Source: DASSUW01 sp963774155
GTDB taxonomy: Bacteria > Actinomycetota > Thermoleophilia > Solirubrobacterales > Solirubrobacteraceae
Direction: 5' to 3'
Length of the DNA stretch: 64,000 nucleotides
NCBI GenBank assembly: GCA_963774155.1
Contig: CAVZDW010000008.1
Coordinates: 806,001-870,000, forward strand
The position numbers and the translations under genes are program-made. Position 1 is the stretch's first letter, and each line of letters begins with the position of its first letter. Positions 1-8,458 of the stretch are shown in pieces. The notes below the pieces were generated by a model, which was not told where the DNA came from, did no database searches, and was given only the letters and a program-made list of their open reading frames with translations.

Positions 1-1146
1 AAGGCGGCGCGGCGCGTGCTCGTGCTCGACGGCGCTCCCGGCGCATGGGTGCCGCGCGGCTTCAGCGTCATGCCGCAGCGCGGCGACGGGCTGGCGGCGC
101 GCCTGGAAGCCGCATTCCAGGACGCCGGGGGACCCGCATTCTTGATCGGGATGGACACGCCGCAGGTGACGGCGGAACTGCTCGATGCCGGCCTCGGCGC
201 GCTCGAGGACGCCGACGCGGCCTTCGGCGCCGCGCTCGACGGCGGCTACTGGGGCATCGGCCTGCGCCGCGCGGCGCCCGACGCGTTCCGCGACGTCCCG
301 ATGAGCGACGCCTCGACCGGCCTCGCCCAGCGGGTCCGGCTCGCCGCGCTCGGGCTGAAGACCGCGGTGCTGCCGCCGTTGCGCGACGTCGACACGATCG
401 AGGACGCCCGCGCGGTGGCCGCCGAGGCGCCCGCACACCCGCTTCGCGAGCGCGCTGGCGGCGATGGCATGACGGCCACCGTCGCGCTCCCCGCCGACCA
501 GCTCTACGGCCGGCTCCTCGCCACCGCCGCGCAGCACGTGCTCGGCGGCGGGGACCCTCCCCCACGCGCCCGCGTCCGCTCGAGCGACGGCTCGCTCGCG
601 CCGCTCGACCTCGAGCGCTGGCTCGGCGGACTCGACGCGGCCGACATCGCCGCCCTCGCTGCCGCCGAGCCGCCCGTGCTCGACCTCGGCTGCGGACCCG
701 GGCGTCACGTCGCGGCGCTGCGAGCCGCGGGCAAGGCCGCCCTCGGCGTGGACCTCTCCCCCGTGGCCGTCCGGCTCACCCGCCGCCGCGGCGGCGCCGC
801 GATCCCCGGCGACGTGTTCGGCGAGGTCCCGCATGCGGGCCTGTGGCGGACGGCGCTGCTGCTGGACGGGAACGTCGGGATCGGCGGCTCGCCGGGCGTG
901 CTCCTGCGCCGCACCCGGGCGCTGCTGTGCGCGGGCGGGATCGCGCTCGTGGAGCTCGATCCCCCGGGCGCGCCGACGCGGCGCACGCGGATCCGCATCG
1001 AGGCGCCGGGCGTCGTGAGCGAATGGTTCGCGTGGGCACGGGTCGGGGTCGACGGGATCGGCGCGCTGGCCGCGCGGGCCGGGCTCGACCACGAGGACAC
1101 GCTGAGCGCGGGCGGTCGCTGGATCGCGCTGCTGCGCCGGCCATGA
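1..1146 (+). CDS. DUF2064 (TIGR04282-like) glycosyltransferase fused to SAM methyltransferase, 5' partial
   Basis: The frame is open from the first base, so the true start lies upstream. About 150 residues match the TIGR04282/DUF2064 nucleotide-sugar-transferase-like fold, with the signature DGGYWGIGL near base 240 and a DVDTIEDA tail near 390. Without a stop, the frame continues into a class I methyltransferase with the SAM loop DLGCGPGRHVAAL at about 682-720. An ATG at 469 could start the methyltransferase separately, but nothing in the sequence forces that. The stop overlaps the start of the molybdoenzyme gene (ATGA). This trio recurs in actinobacteria from my knowledge of the families; substrates are unknown. 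The fusion could also be two normally separate genes. Confidence 0.75.
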   Translation, partial: KAARRVLVLDGAPGAWVPRGFSVMPQRGDGLAARLEAAFQDAGGPAFLIGMDTPQVTAELLDAGLGALEDADAAFGAALDGGYWGIGLRRAAPDAFRDVPMSDASTGLAQRVRLAALGLKTAVLPPLRDVDTIEDARAVAAEAPAHPLRERAGGDGMTATVALPADQLYGRLLATAAQHVLGGGDPPPRARVRSSDGSLAPLDLERWLGGLDAADIAALAAAEPPVLDLGCGPGRHVAALRAAGKAALGVDLSPVAVRLTRRRGGAAIPGDVFGEVPHAGLWRTALLLDGNVGIGGSPGVLLRRTRALLCAGGIALVELDPPGAPTRRTRIRIEAPGVVSEWFAWARVGVDGIGALAARAGLDHEDTLSAGGRWIALLRRP

Positions 1147-2339
1147 AGCGGCCGCCCGGGCCGTTCCGGCCCGAGTTCTGGCGGTCCCCGCTGCGCGGGC
1201 CTCGCCTGACCGCGGTGCTCGGCTCCGTGCTGCTCGTCCTGATGGCGATCGTCGTCGTCACCGGCTTCCTCTCGCACACGGCCTACGAGCCGGGGCTGGC
1301 CGGCAACGCGATCGTCCCGGTCGACCTGCCGATCGGGTTCAGCTGGCCCACGGGACCGTCGTGGCTCTACGCGGTGACGCAGGGGCTGCACGTGAACGTC
1401 GGCCTGGTGACGGTCCCGTTCCTGCTGGCCAAGCTGTGGTCGGTCATGCCGCGGCTGTTCGCCTGGCCCCCGGTGACCTCTCCCGCGCAGGCGATCGAGC
1501 GGCTGTCGATCGCCCTGCTCGTCTCGAGCGCGGTCTTCCAGTTCGCCACCGGGATCATGAACGCGCAGTACTGGTACGCGTTCGGCTTCAACTTCGTCAT
1601 CGCGCACTACTACGGGGCGGTCGTCTTCACGGCAGCGCTGGCCATCCACGTGCTCGTGAAGCTGCCCACGGTCGTTCGCGCCTACCGGAAGCCCGCCGTG
1701 TACGAGTACAGCGACCTCGTCGCGGTGGCGCCGGACCCGCCGACGCTCAGCCGCCGCGGGTTCTTCGGGTTCGTCGGCGGGGCGTCGGCCCTGCTGCTGG
1801 TGGCCAACGTCGGCGAGACGATCGGCGGGCCGCTGCGCTCCGTCGCCTTCCTCGCGCCGCGCCGCGAGTCGTTCCCGGTCAACAAGACGGCCGCCACCGC
1901 CAAGGTCACCCGGGACATGGTCGGCGACGCGTACCGGCTCACGCTGTCGGTGGGCGCCGGAGAGCTGCCGTTCACGCGTGACGAGCTGCTCGCCCTCCCG
2001 CAGCACACCGCCACGCTGCCGATCGCCTGCGTCGAGGGCTGGACGACCACGCAGGAGTGGACCGGCGTGCGGCTGGCCGAGCTGGCCCGTCAGGCGGGTG
2101 TCGACCCCGAGGACGTGACGGACGCGTACGTGCGGTCGCTCCAGCCCGTGGGCGTGCTCTCCAAGGCGTCGCTGAACGGCGATCAGGTGCGGGCCGGCGA
2201 CGCGCTGCTGGCGCTCAAGGTGAACGGCGCCGACCTGCCGCTCGACCACGGCTATCCGGCGCGCATCATCGTGCCGGCGCTGCCGGGCGTGCACAACACG
2301 AAGTGGGTCGGGTCGATCACGTTCGGGACACGGTCGTGA
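1143..2339 (+). CDS. Membrane-anchored molybdopterin-dependent oxidoreductase (sulfite-oxidase fold)
   Basis: This 398-residue protein starts at the ATG overlapping the previous stop. Residues 1 to about 200 form a cytochrome-b561-like membrane part with several hydrophobic helices and histidines. A twin-Arg-like stretch LSRRGFFGFVGG then leads into an extracytoplasmic oxidoreductase domain. The motif IACVEGWTTTQEW carries the cysteine expected to bind molybdenum in the SUOX family, and the C-terminal HNTKWVGSITF is also typical. It probably transfers electrons between a small oxidised substrate and the membrane pool. The substrate cannot be read from sequence. The cofactor could be made by the moa/moe genes near 29-36 kb. 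Confidence 0.85.
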   Translation: MKRPPGPFRPEFWRSPLRGPRLTAVLGSVLLVLMAIVVVTGFLSHTAYEPGLAGNAIVPVDLPIGFSWPTGPSWLYAVTQGLHVNVGLVTVPFLLAKLWSVMPRLFAWPPVTSPAQAIERLSIALLVSSAVFQFATGIMNAQYWYAFGFNFVIAHYYGAVVFTAALAIHVLVKLPTVVRAYRKPAVYEYSDLVAVAPDPPTLSRRGFFGFVGGASALLLVANVGETIGGPLRSVAFLAPRRESFPVNKTAATAKVTRDMVGDAYRLTLSVGAGELPFTRDELLALPQHTATLPIACVEGWTTTQEWTGVRLAELARQAGVDPEDVTDAYVRSLQPVGVLSKASLNGDQVRAGDALLALKVNGADLPLDHGYPARIIVPALPGVHNTKWVGSITFGTRS

Positions 2340-2764
2340 GGCGGCTCTACGGCGCCAGCCCGCTGCACCTGCTCGCCCACCTCGCGCTGCTCCCGCTGGC
2401 CGCGTGGGCGCTGCTCGAGATCCTCGGCGGCTCGTCGGCCGCCCGGATCGTCACCTGGCTCGTCGCCTGCGTGATCGCGCACGACCTCGTGGTCATGCCG
2501 CTCTACTCCGGGGCCGACCGTGCGCTGCGTGCGGCGACCGGTGGCGCGATCAACTACGTCCGCATCCCGGCCGCGCTCTCGCTGCTCATGCTCGTCGTCT
2601 TCTGGAGCACGATCACCGGCGCCGGCGAGCGCGCGTACACGCGCGTCAGCGGACTCGCCTGGGAGGGCTACGCGACGCGCTGGCTGCTGGTCAGCGCCGC
2701 GCTCTTCATCGGCTCGGCGCTGCTCTATCTGGCTCGAGGAGCTGGAGCTCGCCGTCACCCGTGA
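2336..2764 (+). CDS. Small four-helix membrane protein following the molybdoenzyme
   Basis: The reading frame starts at a GTG overlapping the molybdoenzyme stop (GTGA) and encodes 142 residues with about four hydrophobic segments. I do not recognise a named family. Translational coupling to the oxidoreductase suggests a partner subunit or membrane anchor, but this is inference. Its last 59 bases overlap the 3' end of the convergent lipoprotein gene. Confidence 0.65.
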   Translation: MRRLYGASPLHLLAHLALLPLAAWALLEILGGSSAARIVTWLVACVIAHDLVVMPLYSGADRALRAATGGAINYVRIPAALSLLMLVVFWSTITGAGERAYTRVSGLAWEGYATRWLLVSAALFIGSALLYLARGAGARRHP

Positions 2765-3387
2765 CGGACACGGCTCCGCTCTCCGGGTCGACGGTGACGG
2801 TGTTCGGCTGGCGGATGGTCGGGTAGCTCGCCAGGCGTCGCGGGCGGGCGCTGGTGGCCAGCTCGACGAGCTCGTTGCGCGCCGTCAGCGTGACCCACAG
2901 GCGGCTCCGGCGCAGGTCGGAGGCGATGCCGTACGGCGCGCCCGGCAGCGGGTAGCGGCGGCGGATGCGGACCGTGCCGGTGGTCTCGAAGACGAGCAGG
3001 CCGTCGCCGGCCGTGTCGACCACGTACGCGAGGCCGCCCTCGCCGGCCGCCACGCCGGTCGGCCCGGCGCCGGCGGGTGCGCTGCCCAGCAGCTCGCCGG
3101 TGTCGGTCGTCGTAGACCTCGAGCACGCGCTCGCGCGGCCGCACCACCGCGCGCTTGCGGCCGCCGTGCACGAGCGCCTCCGTCGCCGGTGCCGGGACCA
3201 CCTCGATCACGGCCTCGGCCCCGATCCCGTTGGAGTCGCCGCCGAACACGCGGCCGGCCGGCGCGCGCTCGAGCGGCGGCGAGCGGTCCGGCCCCGCGGC
3301 GGGCGGCAGTTCGGCGCTCGAGCCGCAGCCGGCGAGGAGCACGAGGACCGTGGCCGCTAGGCGTCGTGGAACGATGCCGCCCAGCAT
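2706..3387 (-). pseudogene. YncE-like beta-propeller lipoprotein, frameshifted
   Basis: The N-terminus has a lipoprotein signal with lipobox LLAGC (Cys21). The product continues as a propeller-like sequence to VLEVYD, where the frame is lost near base 3108. In the next frame it resumes with TGELLGSAPAGAGPTGV and AYVVDTAGDGLLVF, typical of YVTN/YncE propeller blades. One base removed or added restores about 227 residues. That is short for a complete propeller. The start codon overlaps the start of the divergent membrane protein. The frameshift is either a sequencing error or real inactivation. Confidence 0.6.
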
Positions 3388-4648
3388 GGCAAAGGCGCTT
3401 CCCTGGGCGGCCGCCGCGACGGCGCTCGCGACGCTGGCCCTCGGCCTGTGGCTGACGCGCGTCGTGGGCGAGCCGCTGGGCCTCCCCTACGCGCCGCTCA
3501 TCGGCACGTGGAGCCCGCGCGCCGATCCGCTGCTCGCCGTGTCGATCCTCTGCTTCGCCGCCGCCGTGTTCAGCGGGCCGCGGCTGCTCTCGCTGCCGAC
3601 GCCGGCGTTCCTCGCGGCGATGTTCGCGCTCACCCTCGTCCTGCGGCTGGCGCTGGCCGCGGGCAACGGCGGCACCGACCAGTGGAGCCTCGTGTTCGAG
3701 GAGCGGTCGTTCGAGGGGCCGAACGAGTACCTGCCGGCGCTCGGCGCGCTCGACTTCGGGGTGGGCTTCTTCCTCGACCGCTTCGCCGAGCTCGTGCCGT
3801 CGCTGCCGGTGCACGCCGCCGGGCACCCGCCGGGGCTGCTGCTCGTCCTGCACTGGCTCGGGATCGACTCGGCGGGCGGGATGGCGGCGCTGTGCATCGC
3901 CGGCGGGTCGCTGGGCGCCCCGCTCGCGTACCTCGCGGGCCGCGAGCTGCTCGACGAGCGGCGCGCGCGGCTCGCCGCCCTGCTGCTGGCGATGGCGCCG
4001 GGCGCGCTGCTCTTCGGGGCTACGTCGGCCGACGCGCTCTACCTCACGCTCGGCCTGCTCGCCGCGTGGCCGCTCGCCGCCGGGCGGCGGGTGGTCGGCG
4101 CGATCGCCCTCGCCGTCGGCTCGTTCTTCGCGTGGTCGCTGCTCGCCGTCGGCGCCTGGGCGGCCATCCTCGCCTGGCGCCGCGAGGGCTGGCGCGCGGC
4201 GCTCGCGCTCTCCCTGCTCTGCGGGGCGGTGCTGGTGGGGTTCTACGCCGTGCTCTACGCCGCCACGGGCTTCGACCCGATCGGGACGATCCGCTCGACG
4301 GAGGAGGTCTACCGGGCCGGGATCGCCTCCACCCGGCCGTACTGGTTCTGGCTCTTCGGCTCCCCCACCGCGTTCCTGCTCGTGCTCGGCCTGCCGATCT
4401 CGTGGCTCGCCGTCCGCGCGCTGGCGCGGGGCTCCGACGTCGCCGTGGCGATCTTCGCCGTGATCGCCGTGGCCGCCGTCATGGGCTTCACCAAGGCCGA
4501 GACCGAGCGGATCTGGCAGTTCCTCGCCCCCTTCGTCTGCCTCGCCGCGGCGGCGACGCTCGAGGAGCGGACGCGATTGCGCCCGCTCCTCGCCGCGCTC
4601 GCCGCGCAGGCCCTGCTCTACGAGGCCGCGTTCGGCACCGTCTGGTGA
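3374..4648 (+). CDS. Multi-spanning GT-C-like membrane glycosyltransferase
   Basis: This roughly 424-residue protein is almost entirely hydrophobic helices. Loop motifs such as VHAAGHPPG and FEGPNEYLPAL resemble GT39/PIG-V-type glycosyltransferases that use lipid-linked sugars. ATG at 3374 is preceded by a TAGGCG -10-like box 10 bases upstream; ATG at 3386 is an alternative and lies in a CATG shared with the opposite gene's start. The gene ends 31 bases inside the convergent MFS gene. The exact substrate is unknown. Confidence 0.65.
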   Translation: MPPSMAKALPWAAAATALATLALGLWLTRVVGEPLGLPYAPLIGTWSPRADPLLAVSILCFAAAVFSGPRLLSLPTPAFLAAMFALTLVLRLALAAGNGGTDQWSLVFEERSFEGPNEYLPALGALDFGVGFFLDRFAELVPSLPVHAAGHPPGLLLVLHWLGIDSAGGMAALCIAGGSLGAPLAYLAGRELLDERRARLAALLLAMAPGALLFGATSADALYLTLGLLAAWPLAAGRRVVGAIALAVGSFFAWSLLAVGAWAAILAWRREGWRAALALSLLCGAVLVGFYAVLYAATGFDPIGTIRSTEEVYRAGIASTRPYWFWLFGSPTAFLLVLGLPISWLAVRALARGSDVAVAIFAVIAVAAVMGFTKAETERIWQFLAPFVCLAAAATLEERTRLRPLLAALAAQALLYEAAFGTVW

Positions 4649-6063
4649 ACGCGGGCGTGCTTCGGCAGCCGGAAGCCGATCGCGAACGCCGCCGCGAGGA
4701 GGCCGACGGTGACGAGGATCGTCGGCTCGCCGGCGGCGATGAAGTCGGCCGCGCCGTCGACGTGGTCGCCCAGCAGCCCGAAGAACAGCGTCCCGAGCCC
4801 GGCCACGCCCACCGACATCCCGAGCTGCTGCAGCGCCTGCAGGACGCCCGACGCCGAGCCGACCTCGTGGTCGGCGACGCCGGCCAGGATGATGTCGAAG
4901 AGCGGCACGAAGACCATGCCCATCCCGATCCCCGCCACGAGCAGCGGCGCGGTGAAGTGGAGGTGGCCGACGCCGGTCCCGGCCGCCTCGAGCACCACGT
5001 AGAGCGAGACCACGCCGACCGCCTTGACGACCAGGCCGACCTGCAGCACGGTGCGCCCCAGCTTGGCCATCGTCATGCCGCCGATGGCCGAGCCGACGAA
5101 CCCGCCGAGCGCGTACGGCGCCGTGGTGAGGCTCGCCTCGATCGGGCTGTAGCCGAGGCCGATCTGCTGCACCGCGGTGAGCGCCAGCATCAGACCGCCC
5201 ATGGCGCCGAGGAAGACCATCGCGAACGCGGCGCCGAACACGTACGAGCGGTTGCGGAACACGCTCGGCTCGACCAGCGGCGTCGCGCCGGAGCGCTTGC
5301 GGCGCGCCTGGTGGCGGCCGAAGAGGGCGAGCACCGGCAGCGCGGCGACGAGCATGCCGACGATCCACAGCGGCCAGCCCAGCTCACGACCCTGCACCAG
5401 CGGATAGACGAGCAGCACGGCCCCGGCGCCGGCCAGCGCCATGCCGCGGACGTCGAGCCGCCGCGACGCCTCGCTCGGCGCGCCCGCGGGCAGGTGGCGA
5501 CCGCCGACGATGAGCACGAACGCGCCGACCGGGATGTTGATGAGGAAGATCGAGCGCCAGCCGCTGCCGAGGATGTCGAAGTCGATCAGCAGGCCGGCGA
5601 CGATCGGCCCGAGCACCGCGGAGAGACCCGACACCGGCCCGAGGACGGCCCAGGCCTTGCCCATCTCGTCGGGCGGGAAGAGGTCGCGGATGAGGCCGAA
5701 GACCTGCGGGAGCATGACCGCGCCGAGCGCGCCCTGGAGCGCCCGCGAGCCGATCAGCACCTCGACGCTGGGAGCCGCCGCGCAGAACACGGAGGCGACG
5801 GTGAAGCCGGCGGCGCCGATGAGGAGCATCCGCTTGCGGCCGAACATGTCCCCCAGCCGCCCGCCGGTGAGCAGCCCGACGGCCATGGCCAGCGTGTAGG
5901 CCGCCGTGATCCACTGCAGGTCGGCGTACGAGCCGCCGAGCTCGGCCTGCATGACCGGGCCGGCGACGCTGGCGACGGTCGCGTCGAGCAGGTCCATCAT
6001 GGCCGCGGCCAGGGCCGCCGAGAAGGCGATCCAGGTGGCTTTGGTGACGGTCTTGGGCTGCAT
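4618..6063 (-). CDS. MFS drug exporter, DHA2 (EmrB/QacA) family
   Basis: The protein has 481 residues and the usual 14-helix DHA2 arrangement. It carries motif A (GGRLGDMFGRKRMLL) between helices 2 and 3 and motif C-like glycine and proline residues (VSGLSAVLGPIVAG) in helix 5. The ATG at 6063 is chosen because GGAGG lies directly upstream, although the frame is open to 6123. It is divergent from a TetR gene, and two related operator-like palindromes lie between them. It probably exports a hydrophobic toxic compound by proton antiport under TetR control. Confidence 0.9.
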   Translation of the reverse strand: MQPKTVTKATWIAFSAALAAAMMDLLDATVASVAGPVMQAELGGSYADLQWITAAYTLAMAVGLLTGGRLGDMFGRKRMLLIGAAGFTVASVFCAAAPSVEVLIGSRALQGALGAVMLPQVFGLIRDLFPPDEMGKAWAVLGPVSGLSAVLGPIVAGLLIDFDILGSGWRSIFLINIPVGAFVLIVGGRHLPAGAPSEASRRLDVRGMALAGAGAVLLVYPLVQGRELGWPLWIVGMLVAALPVLALFGRHQARRKRSGATPLVEPSVFRNRSYVFGAAFAMVFLGAMGGLMLALTAVQQIGLGYSPIEASLTTAPYALGGFVGSAIGGMTMAKLGRTVLQVGLVVKAVGVVSLYVVLEAAGTGVGHLHFTAPLLVAGIGMGMVFVPLFDIILAGVADHEVGSASGVLQALQQLGMSVGVAGLGTLFFGLLGDHVDGAADFIAAGEPTILVTVGLLAAAFAIGFRLPKHARVHQTVPNAAS

Positions 6064-6080
6064 GGCTCCTCCAGTCCGAA

Positions 6081-6097
6081 CGGAACGAATCTGTCCG
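6081..6097. promoter_or_regulatory. Operator-like site 1 between MFS and TetR genes
   Basis: The 17 bases CGGAACGAATCTGTCCG form an imperfect inverted repeat, and the flanks extend it to GGAACG/CGTTCC arms. It is closely related to the site at 6196-6212 and lies just upstream of the MFS Shine-Dalgarno sequence. Binding here would be expected to repress the exporter; the assignment to the adjacent TetR is inference. Confidence 0.6.
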
Positions 6098-6190
6098 TTC
6101 CATTCTGGAGCTGAGACGGTCACCGCACATCGGCCTTACGCCGCGCGTTTCGGGCTAAGACCCCTTACTTCGCCGGGAGTGAGGCCTTAC

Positions 6191-6219
6191 TTGAACGGAA
6201 CGATCTGTTCCGCTAGCTT
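6191..6219 (+). promoter_or_regulatory. tetR promoter with operator inside the spacer
   Basis: TTGAAC at 6191-6196 and TAGCTT at 6214-6219 are separated by exactly 17 bases, and the tetR ATG follows 7 bases later. The palindrome CGGAACGATCTGTTCCG occupies 6196-6212, filling the spacer. This fits a near-leaderless, autorepressed tetR promoter. Confidence 0.65.
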
Positions 6220-6226
6220 GAGCGGC

Positions 6227-6850
6227 ATGTCCGTCCCCCTCAGCGGCCGCCGCGCGGAGGCCGCCCGCAACGACGCGCGGATCCTCGAGTCGGCCCGTGC
6301 GGTCTTCATCGCCGACCCCGCGGCGTCGATCCACGCGGTCGCCGAGCACGCCGGCGTGGGCGTCGGCGCGCTCTATCGCCGGTACGCCAGCAAGGAGGAG
6401 CTGCTGCGCCACCTGTGCCTCGAAGGCCTGCAGCGCTTCATCGGCGCTGCCGAGGCGGCGCTGGCCGACGACGGCGATCCGTGGGAGGCGTTCGCGGGCT
6501 TCATGCGCCGCTGCGTCGACAACGACACGAACTCCCTGACGCAGAAGCTGGCCGGCACCTTCACCCCCACCGAGGAGCTCTACCGGGAGGCCGGCCGCGC
6601 CCAGGGCCTGGTCAGCGCGCTGTTCGACCGCACCAAGGCGGCCGGCGTGCTCCGCGAGGACCTCGACGTGAACGACGTCGGGCTGCTGCTGGAGCAGATC
6701 GCCGCACTGCGGATGGGTGACGCGGACCGGACGAACGACCTGCGCCACCGGTACCTCGCGCTGCTGCTCGACGGCGTCCGTGCGAAGGGGCCGGCGCTGC
6801 CCGGCAGCCCGCCCTCGTGGGAGGAGATCGCGGCGCGATGGAACCCGTAG
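6227..6850 (+). CDS. TetR-family transcriptional repressor
   Basis: The product has 207 residues. The N-terminal helix-turn-helix includes ARILESARAVF and HAVAEHAGVGVGALYRRYASKEEL, the standard TetR pattern. The C-terminal ligand domain (about residues 75-190) resembles regulators of drug exporters. The divergent MFS gene is the obvious target, and paired operators lie in the 163-base gap. Its 3' end overlaps the next gene by 13 bases. Confidence 0.92.
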   Translation: MSVPLSGRRAEAARNDARILESARAVFIADPAASIHAVAEHAGVGVGALYRRYASKEELLRHLCLEGLQRFIGAAEAALADDGDPWEAFAGFMRRCVDNDTNSLTQKLAGTFTPTEELYREAGRAQGLVSALFDRTKAAGVLREDLDVNDVGLLLEQIAALRMGDADRTNDLRHRYLALLLDGVRAKGPALPGSPPSWEEIAARWNP

Positions 6851-7911
6851 TCCTCTCCCGGCGGCAGCTGACGGCCGCGCTCGCGGTGCGCCAGATGCTG
6901 GTCGAGCGTGCGCGTGTGTCGCCGGCCGAGGCGATCCGGCGGCTGACGCCCCTGCAGGGCCAGCACAATCCCGCGCCCTTCATCGCGCTGGCCGCGCGGC
7001 TCGAGGGCTTCTCGCGCGCCGACCTCGAGGCGGCGATCACCGCCCGCGGCGTCGTGAAGACGACGATCATGCGGCTCACGCTCCATCTCGCGGCCGCGGC
7101 CGACTACCCGGCCTTCGCGCAGATGACGCGGCAGGCGCGGATGCGCAAGTGGCGCGAGACGTACGCGCACCTCGACGAGGAGGCGGCAGCGGCCGAGCTC
7201 GGCGCCTGGCTGCGCGAGCCGCGCACGAACCCGGAGATCCGCGAGCACGTCCGGGACCGGTACGACGGCGTCCCCGAGGACCTCTACTCGCCGATCTTCT
7301 TCGCCCGCACGCTGCTGCCGCTCATCCAGCTCCCGCCCGCCGGCTTCTGGGGCGCGCCGCCGATGTCGCGGTTCGTCGTCGACCCGCGGCCGCTGCCCTC
7401 CCCGGTCGACGCGGCCGCGCTGGTCATCCGGCGCTACCTCGCCGCGTTCGGCCCGGCCGCGCGGCGCGACGTCGCCGCCTGGTCCGGCGTCGCCCAGCGC
7501 GACTTCGCGGGCGGCTGGGAGCACGTGGAGACCGTGTCCTACCGCGACGAGCAGGGCCGCGAGCTGCTCGACCTGCCCGGGATGCCGCTCCCGCCCGCGT
7601 CGGTTCCCCTGCCCCCGCGCTTCCTCGCCCACTGGGACCAGCCGCTGCTCGCGTACGCCGACCGCGAGCGCATCATCCCGGCCGAGGTGCGACCGCTGCA
7701 GCTGACGCTCAGCGGCGACCCGACGGTCACCGTCGACGGCCGCGTGGCGGCGAGCTGGGCGGTGCGGCGGGAGGGTGACGCGGCGGTCCTGGAGATCCGG
7801 CCGCACGTGGAGATCGCGCGGGCGGCTCGGGCGGCGATCCGCGAGGAGGCGGCGCGGACGCTGCGGTTCTGCGAGCCCGATGCGGCGCGGTTCGAGATCG
7901 TCGGGTTGTAG
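6838..7911 (+). CDS. HTH_42 (AlkZ/YcaQ-like) winged-helix protein, putative DNA glycosylase
   Basis: The protein has 357 residues and belongs to PF06224, whose members are built from tandem winged helices. Near residue 40 it carries LQGQHNPAPF, matching the QxQ catalytic motif of AlkZ-type glycosylases that remove bulky or crosslinked base adducts. This is followed by the conserved pattern TTIMRLTLHLAAAADY. The ATG at 6838 has GGAGGAG about 12 bases upstream. Coupling to the TetR-MFS unit suggests a linked toxin-defence set, but that is inference. Activity is predicted from family knowledge only. Confidence 0.7.
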   Translation: MEPVVLSRRQLTAALAVRQMLVERARVSPAEAIRRLTPLQGQHNPAPFIALAARLEGFSRADLEAAITARGVVKTTIMRLTLHLAAAADYPAFAQMTRQARMRKWRETYAHLDEEAAAAELGAWLREPRTNPEIREHVRDRYDGVPEDLYSPIFFARTLLPLIQLPPAGFWGAPPMSRFVVDPRPLPSPVDAAALVIRRYLAAFGPAARRDVAAWSGVAQRDFAGGWEHVETVSYRDEQGRELLDLPGMPLPPASVPLPPRFLAHWDQPLLAYADRERIIPAEVRPLQLTLSGDPTVTVDGRVAASWAVRREGDAAVLEIRPHVEIARAARAAIREEAARTLRFCEPDAARFEIVGL

Positions 7912-7924
7912 GGCCGCGAGACCG

Positions 7925-8458
7925 TCAGGCGGCCACGAGCGCCGACTCGTCGGCCGGCCGCAGCACCGCAACCTCTCCCGGCGCGTTCTCGAGCAGCCAG
8001 GCGACGTCGGCCGCGCTCAAGCCGTCCGTGTGCGCGGTCCCGGCGGCGACGACGATGCGGTCGTAACGCTCGTCGGACAGCAGCTCGCGCAGCGCGTGGC
8101 GGATCGTCCGCCCCGGCCCGATGCGCTCGTCGACGGGGATGCCGGCTTGCGCCGCCCGGTGCTCGATCGCCTCCTGCAGCTCGAAGGCCCGGCCGCAGTC
8201 GCGCGGCATCGGGGCCTCCAGAGCGAGCGACATCGGCACCGGCACGAGATAGACCGCGACGAGGGTGGCGTGCTCGGCCTTGGCGATGCGCAGGGCGGCA
8301 TCGAGGGCCGAGGTCGACAGCTGGGTGCCGACGTACGGGAAGAGGATCCGCCGGGTCGGCCGGGCCTCGTTGGCGCGCTGGCGCCGCACGATCAGCAGCG
8401 CGACCGCCGCCCCGACCGCCAGACCGAGGATGAGGACGAGGAGGTGACTCAGACTCAT
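7925..8458 (-). CDS. Membrane-anchored universal stress protein (UspA domain)
   Basis: The 177-residue product begins with one transmembrane helix (HLLVLILGLAVGAAVALLIV). A UspA-like domain follows, with RRILFPYVG at its start and YDRIVVAAGTAHT late in the fold. The ATG overlaps the stop of the preceding KdpD N-terminal gene. Placement at the end of the kdp operon, after a KdpD fragment that already has a Usp domain, suggests a role in K+ or cyclic-nucleotide sensing. This is inference. Confidence 0.75.
   Translation of the reverse strand: MSLSHLLVLILGLAVGAAVALLIVRRQRANEARPTRRILFPYVGTQLSTSALDAALRIAKAEHATLVAVYLVPVPMSLALEAPMPRDCGRAFELQEAIEHRAAQAGIPVDERIGPGRTIRHALRELLSDERYDRIVVAAGTAHTDGLSAADVAWLLENAPGEVAVLRPADESALVAA

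Noticed and set aside
45..1142. Long open frame ahead of the molybdoenzyme in the same frame
   Set aside because: It is Arg-rich antisense-like sequence over the methyltransferase gene; the real start is the ATG at 1143.
2885..5368. Very long minus-strand open frame of about 827 codons, and the similar plus-strand frame 3448-6114
   Set aside because: They are high-GC shadow frames made of Arg, Ala, Gly and Asp/Glu runs overlapping real genes; no family motifs.
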